Part shown: positions 42,924 through 51,785 of the stretch, one piece after another
Numbering within the stretch: position 1 is the first letter of the stretch
How the letters are laid out: each line of letters opens with the position of its first letter
DNA from: Jiella pelagia
Lineage (GTDB): Bacteria > Pseudomonadota > Alphaproteobacteria > Rhizobiales > Rhizobiaceae
NCBI RefSeq assembly: GCF_026898155.1
Contig: NZ_CP114029.1
Span: 3,824,001 to 3,888,000 of the forward strand
Direction: 5' to 3'
DNA length: 64,000 nt
The notes under the pieces: generated by a model
Told to the model about the DNA's origin: nothing
Databases searched by the model: none
What the model saw: only the letters and a program-made list of their open reading frames with translations
Program-made: the position numbers and the translations under genes

Positions 42924-44057
42924 TTAGCCGCAGGCGAGTTGCCGGGGCCGATCGAAACGATCGCTCCGGGCGACGCTGCTGCTGCGGCCTTCGCGTTTGG
43001 CGTCGTACATCGCACCGTCCGCCTGGGACATCAGCGCCTCGATGTCCTCGCTCGTGCCGATCTCTCCGACGGAGATGCCGATCGACAGGGTGGCGCCGGC
43101 GAAATCGGTGTCCTCGCAAGCCTTGCGAAATGCGCCGCTTATCGCCTCACAGCGGCTCTGCGCCTTTTTCCATGCGTCGGCGCCCTTGAATATCACCACG
43201 AATTCGTCGCCACCAAGCCGCGCGGCGCGCGCATCCTCGTCGGTCTTGTCTCGCAAGACGTCGGCGAGGCGGCGCAGGAGATCGTCGCCCTTGGCATGGC
43301 CGAGCTGGTCGTTGACCTGCTTGAAGCGATCGACGTCGATGACGGCGAGCGCCGCGGTCACGGACTTCCCGCTTGCCGTCCCCCAGGTCTCGAGCGCGGC
43401 CCGGTTCGGCAGCCCCGTCAGGACGTCGGTCACGGCGGCCAGACGCAATCGCTGCTTTTGACGGAAGACGACGACGAGCAGCGTCAGGCCAATGCCGCAA
43501 AAGAGCATGATCGTGGCGCTGAGCCGCGTCATTGTCGCGGATAGGGTGTCCTGTTCGTGCTGCGACAGGTTCGACTGGCGGACATTGACGAGCGCGGTCA
43601 GCCGGGTGAACTCCTCGACCGCCCGGTCGAGGCGCTTCAGCGCTTCAACGCCATTGCCCGGCGTCTGGAGGGAGGCGATGAGGGGCTCGATCGCGACGAG
43701 GGTCTCGTCGAGATTGTTGCGCGCCGACGTCGCTTCCGGAACGTCGATCGGGCCGTAGGAAGTCGGTATGGACGAAACCCGTCCCTTCACGATCGCCCAT
43801 CGCAGTGTCACCGCATTCGTGCCGCCGCCTTCCAGCAGCGCGACGCTGATCGCCTTCTGTAGCCTGAGCACTTCGATCTGAGTACGGGCATAGACATAGG
43901 ACAAATTGTAATTCGAGATCTCGACGATCTCTCTCTGATAGCGCTGAATTTCGATGCTCGTCACGGCAGCCGAGCAGCCAAGCGTACAGGTCGCCAGCAG
44001 CAAGTACCCCGTAAAGCGATCGAGACTGCGGATCGCCGCCCAAGCCGGCCAGCTCAT
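42924..44057 (-). CDS. GGDEF diguanylate cyclase with membrane sensor
   Basis: A 377-residue c-di-GMP synthase. An N-terminal helix (YLLLATCTLGCSAAVTSI) and a second helix near residue 180 (MLFCGIGLTLLVVVF) enclose a helical periplasmic sensor. The catalytic domain has TDVLTGLPNRAALE and the active-site LGGDEFVVI. The RxxD inhibitory site five residues before GGDEF is not clear (DARAARLGGDEF). It overlaps the upstream exported protein by four bases (ATGA), so the pair is an operon placed against the urease genes. Confidence 0.9.
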   Translation of the reverse strand: MSWPAWAAIRSLDRFTGYLLLATCTLGCSAAVTSIEIQRYQREIVEISNYNLSYVYARTQIEVLRLQKAISVALLEGGGTNAVTLRWAIVKGRVSSIPTSYGPIDVPEATSARNNLDETLVAIEPLIASLQTPGNGVEALKRLDRAVEEFTRLTALVNVRQSNLSQHEQDTLSATMTRLSATIMLFCGIGLTLLVVVFRQKQRLRLAAVTDVLTGLPNRAALETWGTASGKSVTAALAVIDVDRFKQVNDQLGHAKGDDLLRRLADVLRDKTDEDARAARLGGDEFVVIFKGADAWKKAQSRCEAISGAFRKACEDTDFAGATLSIGISVGEIGTSEDIEALMSQADGAMYDAKREGRSSSVARSDRFDRPRQLACG

Positions 44058-44566
44058 GAGAACCTGATCTGCGATATCTGCCAGATGCAGAGTCCGAAGT
44101 GCGGCTTGTCCGCGAGCGCGGGCCTGTCGTCGAACGGGAAGATCATCAAGGCGGGGCCCTTGTTGGCGATCGGCAGGAACGTCTCGTTCTGCCTGATCGC
44201 GAGGATCGCCCCATCAGCGATGAGGTCGGAGACCCCGGCAGACACGGCGTAGTCGTCGAGCGCGACGATCTCGACCTGTTCGAACGTTGCGCCGGGCGCG
44301 AAAGCTGCGATCAGATCGGCGATGGACGGGCCGCCGAAGACCGCCGGTGTTTCGATCCACGGTGCTCGCGTCTCGAAGCGCGTCTGCGGCAGCGCCGCGA
44401 TATCGTCGCGGCTGAAGGTCATCGTCCGGCCGTCGGCGCCGCTGACCGAGATGATCTTGGCTGCCGGATCGTCGTAGTCCGCGGCAACCGCCGCGATCAT
44501 GTCGATGGGGCAAAGCGCGGTTGCGCCGATCGCAAGGAGAGCGGAACGCCGATCGATACCTTTCAT
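44054..44566 (-). CDS. Exported molybdopterin-oxidoreductase-like sensor domain protein
   Basis: A 170-residue periplasmic protein. A signal peptide (SALLAIGATALCPIDMIAAV) is followed by a SUOX-like domain fragment: MTFSRDDIAALPQTRF, TPAVFGGPSIADLIAAF and NKGPALMIFPFDD. The Cys ligand of true sulfite-oxidase-type enzymes is not seen, so ligand binding rather than catalysis is likely. It overlaps the diguanylate cyclase by four bases; I infer it feeds a periplasmic signal to that enzyme. Confidence 0.72.
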   Translation of the reverse strand: MKGIDRRSALLAIGATALCPIDMIAAVAADYDDPAAKIISVSGADGRTMTFSRDDIAALPQTRFETRAPWIETPAVFGGPSIADLIAAFAPGATFEQVEIVALDDYAVSAGVSDLIADGAILAIRQNETFLPIANKGPALMIFPFDDRPALADKPHFGLCIWQISQIRFS

Positions 44567-44776
44567 CTTTGCTCTTCCCCCGTGTGCCTGTACCGCCATA
44601 CAAGTTGCCGCGACAGAGCTAAATTTTCGTGAAGCCCTGCCCTTCAGTCATGCGAAATGTATGGCCGATAAACGACGTGGCAGCGGGACTGACGAGCTAC
44701 CGTCAGCGCTGCTTCCGGATTATCTTCCGCCGGTTGCCCGGCCTTGCCTCGGGCTTCAGCATCGAAAGGAGACCTC

Positions 44777-45211
44777 ATGATCGTCGGAAACAGCGTGCTG
44801 CGGCGAGGAGAGTGGGCTGAAGCGACGGACACGATCACGCTGGACGAGGGCCTGCGACATCGCCGCCGCATGGCCATGGTTTCCGACGGCGGCATCGCCT
44901 TCCTGTTGGATCTGCCCGAGGCGACGCTGTTGCGCGACGGCGACGGCATCCTGCTCGACAACGGCCAGGTGATTTCGGTCAAGGCCAAGCCCGAGCTGCT
45001 CTATGCGGTGCGCGGCCGGGATGCGGCCCATCTCGTCGCGCTCGCCTGGCAAATCGGCAACCGCCATCTTCCGGCGCAGATCTTCACCGACCGGCTGACG
45101 ATCCGCCGCGATCCCGTCATCCGCGACATGCTGGTCGGCCTGGGCGCGAGCGTCGATGAAATCGAGGCGACCTTCGATCCGGAAGGTGGCGCCTATCACG
45201 ACCACGTTTGA
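44777..45211 (+). CDS. ureE: Urease accessory protein UreE
   Basis: A 144-residue nickel metallochaperone delivering Ni to the UreG/UreF complex. Seen are the N-terminal beta domain (DTITLDEGLRHRRRM), the metal-binding His region AWQIGNRHLPAQ and a short C-terminal His tail (GGAYHDHV), shorter than the His-rich tails of some species. The ATG at 44777 has AAAGGAG upstream. ureF follows after 12 bases. Confidence 0.95.
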   Translation: MIVGNSVLRRGEWAEATDTITLDEGLRHRRRMAMVSDGGIAFLLDLPEATLLRDGDGILLDNGQVISVKAKPELLYAVRGRDAAHLVALAWQIGNRHLPAQIFTDRLTIRRDPVIRDMLVGLGASVDEIEATFDPEGGAYHDHV

Positions 45212-45223
45212 AGGCGGCGCGAA

Positions 45224-45968
45224 ATGCCAGTCGAGATCGGCACGGCCGAAGATGCCGGGAGCGGGGATTTGGCCGCGCCCGAGGGGCTGCAGAGCGACGT
45301 CACGACGCTTCTGACGCTGTTTTCGCCGGCATTTCCAACCGGCGGCTTCGCCTATTCCCATGGCCTTGAGGCAGCGGTTCGCGAGCGCCAAGTGCAGAAT
45401 GCGGCGGACGTCAGGGCTTGGGTCGAGCTGCTGCTGTCTCGGGGCAGCGGCTGGAACGACCTCGTCTTCGTCGCGCTCGCCCATCGCGCTGCGGCTGGAA
45501 AGGACGGTGCCTGTCTTGCCGAGCTTTCCGAACTTTCCGAGGCGCTGACCGGCAGCGCCGAGCGCCGTCAAGAAACCTCGAGCCTCGGCGCCGCCTTTCT
45601 GGCGGCCGCCTTGCCGTGGACCAGGGCCGCGCCAGGGCAGGCCTCGCCGCTCCTTGAAGATGCCGGCGCTATCCCGCTGCCCGTCGCAGCCGGTGCCGTC
45701 GCAGCGCTGGCCGGTCTTGGGCGGGGGGAGACACTCACCGCCTACGCCCACAATTTCGCGAGGCTCGCTGGTTTCGGCGGCAGTGCGCCTCGTACCGCTC
45801 GGCCAGAGCGAATGGGTCGCGATGCTCCACGATCTGACGCCTTCCATCGCCAAAAATGCGGCGCGGGCGAAGGATGCGACGCTGGACGACCTGGGCTCGG
45901 CCGCACTAATCTCGGACATTGCCGCGATGCGGCACGAAATGCTGCAAACGAGGCTCTTTCGTTCATGA
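45224..45968 (+). CDS. ureF: Urease accessory protein UreF, one artefactual frameshift
   Basis: A 247-residue all-helical activator of UreG when corrected. Family start [21 protein letters not shown] is split here as [18 protein letters not shown]. The frame breaks at 45760-45766 (GAGGCTC); GAGCTC gives [19 protein letters not shown], ending [13 protein letters not shown] further GAGCCTC at 45580 is in frame ([10 protein letters not shown]) and natural. The stop overlaps the ureG start (ATGA). Uncorrected, the first part runs into the ureG frame as a false UreF-UreG fusion. Confidence 0.9.
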
Positions 45969-46597
45969 CTTCCAAGAATGGCCCGCTGCGCGTCGGGATC
46001 GGCGGCCCGGTCGGCTCGGGCAAGACGACCCTCACCGAAAAGCTCTGCAAGGCAACCCGCGGCACGTGGTCGATCGGGGTGGTCACCAACGACATCTACA
46101 CCCGGGAGGACGCCGAGGCGCTGGTCCGGCTGCAGGCGCTTCCGGCCGACCGGATCATCGGCGTCGAGACCGGCGGTTGTCCCCATACGGCGATCCGCGA
46201 GGATGCCTCGATCAACATTGCCGCGATCGGCGAGCTGAATCGGCGCCACGCCGACCTCGATCTCATCCTCGTCGAATCCGGGGGCGACAATCTCGCCGCA
46301 ACCTTCTCACCGGATCTCGTCGACCTGTCGATCTACGTCATCTCGGTCTGCCAGGGCGATGACATCCCGCGAAAGGGCGGTCCGGCGATCACCCGGTCGG
46401 ATCTTCTCGTCGTCAACAAGACCGATCTCGCCCCTTATGTCGGCGCCGATCTCGATCGGATGCGCGGTGACGCTGCGAAGGGCAGGGGCAGTCTACCGAC
46501 CGTCTTCGCCGACCTCTCTCGCGGCAAGGGGCTGCTCGATATCATCGAATTCCTCGTCGCCACCGGCGGCCTCGCCAAGATCGAGGCCGCGGCCTGA
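45965..46597 (+). CDS. ureG: Urease accessory GTPase UreG
   Basis: A 210-residue GTPase driving nickel insertion into urease. P-loop [11 protein letters not shown], metal site CPH in [12 protein letters not shown], switch ESGGDNLAA and the base-recognition motif VNKTDLA are present. It overlaps ureF by four bases and is last in ureEFG; the C-terminus [10 protein letters not shown] is normal. Confidence 0.96.
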   Translation: MTSKNGPLRVGIGGPVGSGKTTLTEKLCKATRGTWSIGVVTNDIYTREDAEALVRLQALPADRIIGVETGGCPHTAIREDASINIAAIGELNRRHADLDLILVESGGDNLAATFSPDLVDLSIYVISVCQGDDIPRKGGPAITRSDLLVVNKTDLAPYVGADLDRMRGDAAKGRGSLPTVFADLSRGKGLLDIIEFLVATGGLAKIEAAA

Positions 46598-46724
46598 GCC
46601 TTCGCGCTCGCCGCAAATCGCGCCGCCTCGCGGCTCCTGCCTGTGCCGGGCGTTCAGGGAAGCCGCTCCTCGCGGCCTTTGTCAGTCCATGGATCCACGA
46701 CATCCAACTGGCTTGAGCAGGGGG

Positions 46725-47285
46725 CTATCGTCTCGCCGCGATCGCCTGGACCCCTTGCGCCCGACCGAGGGCACGGACGATCGCTCCCAGCCGGGCGCGA
46801 TTCGCGCCGAGATCGCCGCGGCCCAGCAGCGACCGGGAGTAGAGCATGAGGGAGGTCTCGCCACCGGGCCCCCCGATGGCCTTTGCGTCGAGCGTGTCGG
46901 GAAACTTGAGAATCTGGCTGCGAAAGACGTAGCGGCGATACGCCGGATCTTGGCCGTCGTCGACGCGCTCGGCCCTGCCGCTCTCCCGGGCGGCGGCGTC
47001 CAATGCCTCCATCAATGAGGCAGGTGATGTCCGATAGGTCGGCAAGATCAGATCGACCGGCTGGTCGCAGGCGCCGTTCGAGCAGGCGAGCGCGTCGTTC
47101 GGCGCCTCGCGCCGGCGCAGGCTGGCAAAGTCGACCGGGCCCTGATCGGCCGGGCCTGCCGCCCACCGCCAGATCCGCCGCGGTCCGATTGCATAGAACC
47201 CGGCGGCCGCAAGACCCGCAGCGGCGGCGCCGAGCACGATCCGGCGGGTTGGAAAACCGCGTCGCTCCGTCTTCATGCGGGCCAT
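46725..47285 (-). CDS. DUF1499 family protein
   Basis: A 186-residue protein with an N-terminal membrane or signal segment (RIVLGAAAAGLAAAGFYAIG) and a DUF1499-type domain (ACSNGACDQPVDLILPTY, RYVFRSQILKFPDTLD, TSLMLYSRSLLGRGDLG). Function unknown. It is convergent with ureG and is the last core gene before the tRNA. The ATG at 47285 is chosen; another at 47297 is possible. Confidence 0.75.
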   Translation of the reverse strand: MARMKTERRGFPTRRIVLGAAAAGLAAAGFYAIGPRRIWRWAAGPADQGPVDFASLRRREAPNDALACSNGACDQPVDLILPTYRTSPASLMEALDAAARESGRAERVDDGQDPAYRRYVFRSQILKFPDTLDAKAIGGPGGETSLMLYSRSLLGRGDLGANRARLGAIVRALGRAQGVQAIAARR

Positions 47286-47392
47286 GGCACACTCCATCGT
47301 CTCTGGATCGCCTTCATGAACGGCAGCGCGCCAACCCGGTTCCTCGGGTAGTGCGCCGGTCCCGATCCGAAACCTACTCTTGCCGCCGCCGG

Positions 47393-49033
47393 TCAGATGC
47401 GATAGGGAACCCTCGCAAACATTTCGGCGCCCGGCGTCGATCTGCACCCGTAGCTCAGCTGGATAGAGTGTCGCCCTCCGAAGGCGAAGGTCACAGGTTC
47501 GAATCCTGTCGGGTGCACCATACCTTTTTCAGCACCGGAAAATCCGGCTAACATCTTGAACGGCAAACTCATTTCTGCCGTTCTAAATCCTTTTTCACGG
47601 TCGTAGCGAAGCCGGTCCGCGAAGGCCAATTTCAGCACCGTCCGGCGATCTTCCAGACGTCCTCCTACCCAAAGATTCCAAGGGTTTGCGAGGAATCCAA
47701 GGGCCGTTCTAACTGCATCGTCGAATGTGCTGGCGGATTTTCCACCTCTTGCCCGCTGCTCAATGATGACGATCTTGTCCTGTTCGAGCGCTTTCACTTT
47801 GCGTTCATACGCGCTGATGACGCTCGGCACATCGGACGAGACGATACGGTCGAGAAACTGTCCGATCTGCTTTTCGATCTTGAGCAGCTGCGCGCCCAGC
47901 GCCTTCGTGTGATTCCCAGCCTGTTCGAGTCGGTGATCCCACAGCTGGCGAAACATGCCGGTTGCGACCTCAAACAGACGCTCGGTCGGCTGCACGGATT
48001 GCAGCAGCGTCTCGAACTCCGCCTCCAACTCATCGCGCCGGATGGATTTGCCGTAGCTGTCACATCCGCGCTTGCGGCAGAGGTAATACGGATAGCGAGC
48101 GTGCGAGCCCTTGGACCAGGAAGCGGTTAGGGGCGTATTACATTCGCAGCAGAGGACGAAGCCGCGCAGCGGGAAGTCCTCATTGAGGTTCCGGCGCTTG
48201 GGCAAGCGGTTCACGCCGTTAAGGCGATCCTGAATCTGCTTGTAGGTCTGGAACGAGATCAGCGGCTCGTGCTGGCCCTGGCGCAGGCTAACACCCCATT
48301 CCGGGGCCTCAATATATCCAGCATAAGCAGCCTGCTTGAGCATGATGGCCACGCGCTCATTGGTGACGCGGCCCGTCGCGGGTTTGGGAAAAAAGGGGCT
48401 TTTCTGCAGGAAGCGCATGGCGTCGGCCTGGGTCTCGAAGCGGCCCGAGGCATAGCCTTCGAGCGCTTCAACGATTGTAGAAGCCAGCGGCTCGTCGCGC
48501 TTGAGCATCTTACCCTGTCCAGATACACGCTCATAGCGATAACCGACGGGAGCCTGAAACACCCAATAGCCGTTCTGTAGGCGCGCCCTCATCCGGTTCT
48601 TCGTTTGCTCACCGTTCTTCTGCCGCTGGTGTTGCGCGACCGTCGCCAGCAGGTTCTCGACCATGATCGAGTCGGGGTCTTCCCCGAACTCGATGGACGG
48701 AGATTCGAGAGCGCCGCCTGCTTTCAGGATCATGGCGCGCAGCTGCAAATGGGCGTCGAGCCCGCGCGCGAGCCGCGACACGTCGTCAATAATGACGACA
48801 GTCTGCTCGCCTTTGCGCTCCATGATAAAGCCCAACATAGCCGTCATGCCGGGGCGCTCAGTCTTCGAGCCCGAGACATCGTCGGTGAAGACATGAAGGA
48901 CCTCATGGCCCTTCATGCGCGCATACTCACGGCAGCGGGTCTCCTGGCTGCGCAAGCCATCGCCGACCGTGGTCTGCTTGATGCTGGACACCCGGCAGTA
49001 AATGACGGCAAAGCGGTTATCGGTAATGGGCAT
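47393..49033 (-). CDS. Large serine recombinase (integrase) reading through the tRNA in antisense
   Basis: A 546-residue site-specific recombinase of the phiC31/TndX type. The N-terminal resolvase domain has AVIYCRVSS with catalytic Ser16 and DDVSRLARG. It continues into the recombinase domain and a zinc-ribbon (CCECNTPL and YYLCRKRGC), then a coiled-coil region. Start ATG at 49033 has AGGAG at good spacing. The last 40 or so residues come from the tRNA region: the segment [20 protein letters not shown] is the antisense of tRNA-Arg. This implies integration at the tRNA 3' end, and the C-terminus depends on the target site. Confidence 0.9.
   Translation of the reverse strand: MPITDNRFAVIYCRVSSIKQTTVGDGLRSQETRCREYARMKGHEVLHVFTDDVSGSKTERPGMTAMLGFIMERKGEQTVVIIDDVSRLARGLDAHLQLRAMILKAGGALESPSIEFGEDPDSIMVENLLATVAQHQRQKNGEQTKNRMRARLQNGYWVFQAPVGYRYERVSGQGKMLKRDEPLASTIVEALEGYASGRFETQADAMRFLQKSPFFPKPATGRVTNERVAIMLKQAAYAGYIEAPEWGVSLRQGQHEPLISFQTYKQIQDRLNGVNRLPKRRNLNEDFPLRGFVLCCECNTPLTASWSKGSHARYPYYLCRKRGCDSYGKSIRRDELEAEFETLLQSVQPTERLFEVATGMFRQLWDHRLEQAGNHTKALGAQLLKIEKQIGQFLDRIVSSDVPSVISAYERKVKALEQDKIVIIEQRARGGKSASTFDDAVRTALGFLANPWNLWVGGRLEDRRTVLKLAFADRLRYDREKGFRTAEMSLPFKMLAGFSGAEKGMVHPTGFEPVTFAFGGRHSIQLSYGCRSTPGAEMFARVPYRI
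47444..47520 (+). tRNA. tRNA-Arg (anticodon CCG), integration target
   Basis: A 77-base cloverleaf including encoded CCA. The acceptor GCACCCG pairs with CGGGTGC, the D arm is GCTC/GAGT, the anticodon stem TCGCC/GGCGA encloses CTCCGAA (anticodon CCG), and the T arm is ACAGG-TTCGAAT-CCTGT. The serine recombinase on the opposite strand ends beyond it, so the 3' half is the likely attachment site (attL). I found no second copy of the 3' part in the window; attR is probably to the right. Confidence 0.96.
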
Positions 49034-49065
49034 GGCGGGTCTCCTTGTGAGCATAAAGCGGGCGT

Positions 49066-49368
49066 CTATCGCGTCTCCGGTTTGTGAGTGTGGGACGAGT
49101 CTACGCTCGGCGAATCCGCTTCGGGAAGCAAATAATTATCACCGAACACTGCCGCGCAGATATCGACCTCGAAGCCGAGATCGACGAAGCTGCGCATGAT
49201 CGACCAGAGGGTTTGCAAAAGCTCGCGCTTTTGCGCCTCGGTCATGTCGAACCCGTCCAGCTCGCTCATATAGGCGTCGGCATCGAGTTCGAGCGGGCGG
49301 CGCGTAGGCGCGTCCGCGTGGTTGGCGGCATCGCGCTCGGCGAGAGCCAGTTTATCTTCTATCGTCAT
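49066..49368 (-). CDS. Small element-associated protein, unknown
   Basis: A 100-residue acidic, predicted helical product ([53 protein letters not shown]). It has a near-perfect AGGAGG ribosome site and ends 32 bases before the recombinase, so the two are co-transcribed. Small proteins of this kind commonly precede large serine recombinases in Rhizobiales islands; a directionality-factor role is possible but only an inference. Confidence 0.7.
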   Translation of the reverse strand: MTIEDKLALAERDAANHADAPTRRPLELDADAYMSELDGFDMTEAQKRELLQTLWSIMRSFVDLGFEVDICAAVFGDNYLLPEADSPSVDSSHTHKPETR

Positions 49369-49553
49369 GGCCTGCCTCCTTTCGCTTACCTGCCACGGCC
49401 GGCAAGTATATAGAACAATACAGGAACATACAAGGAAATAAATCCTATATCGCCGGATGGCGTCCTTATAGCACTCACCTGTTCGTTGCGGTCTGGAAGA
49501 TGATAATCTAGATTTGCGCTGCGGTTCCTCGCGCATTCCTCGCGGTGCATAAA

Positions 49554-50379
49554 ATGGCATTCAGGCATTACAGCGCATATCAACTCACGCTCATCCGATC
49601 CCGCTTATTGCTTTATCGTGAGAACACTATGGTAAACGGTAAGCCAATGTCTTGGAGCCGGATTGCCCAGCGTATGATGTCGGATGAAATCGGCGGAGCG
49701 CTATATGACTATGAACAATACGGCTTGATCGAGGGCGAGGCGCTAAGACGGTTCGCGGCTCAGATATCCATGCTCACCGAACCAAAGTTGGATTGGTGCG
49801 TGAGGTGGCTAAAAATGCAGAATCAAATAAAAGACAAGGATTTCGATAGCTTATTTTCTCGAATAGACATTCCACAGGAGGCATCACGCATTCCGGATGA
49901 GAGCTATATTGCAAAGTGGCGCGGATATTGGCGCGTCATTCATAGTGATGACGGAAGGCGAATACAAAAACGTCGAACGATTTTGTTTGAATTTGACAGC
50001 CAAGAGGACGGACTGTTCACCGTAAACGCTACAGAATTTGTAGAACCCATTGGCAATCGTGGCGTCGAGAGCGGCCAGGGCTCTGGTGATCAGCGTCAGA
50101 TGGTGATCGGGACTGGAGTGCTGCATGCAATTGGCTCAATGTATCATCTGATACAAATCCTCGATCAGAAATCTATGAGGCTCTAGATATTATTTTATCG
50201 TGGCTGATTTGGAATTATCGCTGGTAGCAGTACACAGTAATTCGCTATCGAAAAGCAATGCGGATTTCATTTTATTAGGTGCAAGAGAATTCGAACCTGC
50301 GAATGATATGCCTGCTATCGGGAATGCAAATTTACCGCTGTCTTATCTAATGAATATTGCAATACTAAAGAAAATGTAG
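49554..50379 (+). CDS. Uncharacterised protein beside the integrase, one artefactual frameshift
   Basis: About 274 residues when corrected. The N-terminus (QLTLIRSRLLLYRENTM then MSWSRIAQRMMSDEI) looks like a helix-turn-helix region; a central part has IAKWRGYWRVIHSDDGRR. The frame breaks at 50177-50183 (GAGGCTC); GAGCTC joins it to an open frame that ends MNIAILKKM at 50379, removing an apparent 200-base gap. I do not recognise a family. AT-richer than the chromosome, so recently acquired. GTG at 49545 is an alternative start. Confidence 0.7.
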
Positions 50380-50406
50380 AATTATCGGAAAGTATGGTGA
50401 TTGGAC

Positions 50407-50829
50407 ATGGCAGCTTCAACAGGTGATGACGCACACTCTCTCTCTACCATGATGGAGGAGTTGCAGCGGGAGATTGCCGGTCTCGATTCATTTGATGTGA
50501 GTATAGGTTTGACAATTTATAGAACTAAGACATTGGCCGATAGGATTTGGCAAGACTGTTCACTAGAGGCAGCAGAAAACCTTGTAAATGCGGGGGTCAA
50601 ATTTTCGTATAAACTTCCGCGTACAAATTATACCCTCTATCACGTCGCAGCGGCAATGGGCCGGAAAGACTTGTTTGACTACTTTTGCGCGGCTGCTCGT
50701 CCAGACCCTGAGGCGGTAGATGTTTTGGGTCGATCGCCCGGTGATCTGGCTATGGTGCTGGCCAATGATCCTGCCCTCTGCCAACACATTCATCGGACGT
50801 ACGCACATCTTCGTAGACTGGAACGGTAG
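50407..50829 (+). CDS. Ankyrin-like repeat protein, unknown
   Basis: A 140-residue protein with one or two degenerate ankyrin-type repeats (TLYHVAAAMGRKDLFDYFCA then EAVDVLGRSPGDLAMVLAND). It follows the preceding unknown gene by 27 bases on the same strand. Ankyrin-like partners often mediate protein binding in small defence or toxin modules, but nothing here shows the activity. An in-frame TTG at 50401 is an alternative start. Confidence 0.6.
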   Translation: MAASTGDDAHSLSTMMEELQREIAGLDSFDVSIGLTIYRTKTLADRIWQDCSLEAAENLVNAGVKFSYKLPRTNYTLYHVAAAMGRKDLFDYFCAAARPDPEAVDVLGRSPGDLAMVLANDPALCQHIHRTYAHLRRLER

Positions 50830-50841
50830 TCCAGTGGCCAA

Positions 50842-50872
50842 TTGCATTATACCCACATTCGTGGGTATAATG
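50842..50872 (+). promoter_or_regulatory. Autoregulatory operator and promoter of the toxin-antitoxin pair
   Basis: A perfect 12-bp inverted repeat, CATTATACCCAC, ATTC loop, GTGGGTATAATG, occupies 50845-50872, 24 bases before the antitoxin start. The right arm contains a consensus -10 (TATAAT, 50866-50871), and TTGCAT 18 bases upstream can serve as -35. Binding here would block RNA polymerase, as in TacA/TacT-type autoregulation. Confidence 0.75.
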
Positions 50873-50895
50873 ATTTAGGGAAGGCAGGTGCCACG

Positions 50896-51186
50896 ATGGA
50901 CAGAACAATGACGAACACGCCGGACAAGGGCGACATGCTCAAAGTGCGCATGGATGCGGTCACGCTGTCTATGATGGACACGGCGCGCGCCTATCTCAAA
51001 CTCGACAAGAGCAAGTTCATCCGGGAAAGCGTCCGCGAAAAGGCGGAGGCGGTTATCGCCGAGCACCAAAAGACGAAGTTCTCAGCAGAGGACTGGACGG
51101 CATTCTTCGGTGCGCTCGATGCGCCCGCCGCGCCGACGCCGCGCATGACGAAGGCCGCCGCGAAGTTTCGCGACCTCCAACGCTAA
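50896..51186 (+). CDS. DUF1778-type antitoxin (TacA-like)
   Basis: A 96-residue ribbon-helix-helix protein: VRMDAVTLSMMDTARAYL and DKSKFIRESVREKAEAVI are the DUF1778 DNA-binding half, and the C-terminus (FSAEDWTAFFGALDAP) is the toxin-wrapping part. It lies directly before a GNAT toxin with a one-base gap and after a palindromic operator. Intact, whereas its toxin is interrupted by an insertion sequence. Confidence 0.85.
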   Translation: MDRTMTNTPDKGDMLKVRMDAVTLSMMDTARAYLKLDKSKFIRESVREKAEAVIAEHQKTKFSAEDWTAFFGALDAPAAPTPRMTKAAAKFRDLQR

Positions 51187-51785
51187 GGTGGAGTTTGCCG
51201 CGCTCGATCCGAAGGGCCACGACCGCAAAAGCTTCGATTGCGGCGTTCCGGCCCTTAACCTCTATCTTCAGCGCTACGCGAACCAGGACCTCAAACGCAG
51301 CCTGACGCGCATCTATGTCCTCGCCGAGGGACCGGCGATCATCGGCTATTATTCGATCAGCGCCCATTCCGTCCGCCGCGATCATTTGCCCGAGAACATT
51401 CAAGCCGGCCCTTACGAAGACATCCCGTTTCTTCTCCTTGGGCGGCTTGCCGTTGATAGGCGCTGGCAGCGCCAGGGCTATGGCGACGCGCTCATCGTCC
51501 ATGCGTTCCAGACCACCCGCAAAGCCGCCGCGCAGATCGGTATCCTCGGCATGATCGTCGAGGCCAAGGACGAGAAAGCCGCCGCCTTCTATGAAGGGTT
51601 CGGGTTTCGCGGTCTTACCGGCACGCGTCATCGCCTTGTCTGTCGCTGCCGAAGCAAAACTCCCCAGAAGTGCCGTTTGAATCTTCCCCAGTTTAGCGCT
51701 GTCGCCGGTCTTCCGGGGCGCGCCCCGGAAGACCGGCGGCGCGTGATCGCCGATGCTTCTCTCGATGGTCGAGAGAGGGATTTCG

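Noticed and set aside
45580..45586. GAGCCTC heptamer in ureF that might be another inserted base
   Set aside because: It is in frame ([10 protein letters not shown]) and removing a base would break the protein, so it is natural.
50278..50306. Sequence resembling an antisense tRNA 3' end (GGTGCA... ATTCGAACCTG), a possible attachment site
   Set aside because: Once the insertion at 50177 is removed these bases are in frame inside the uncharacterised gene, and the spacing does not match tRNA-Arg.
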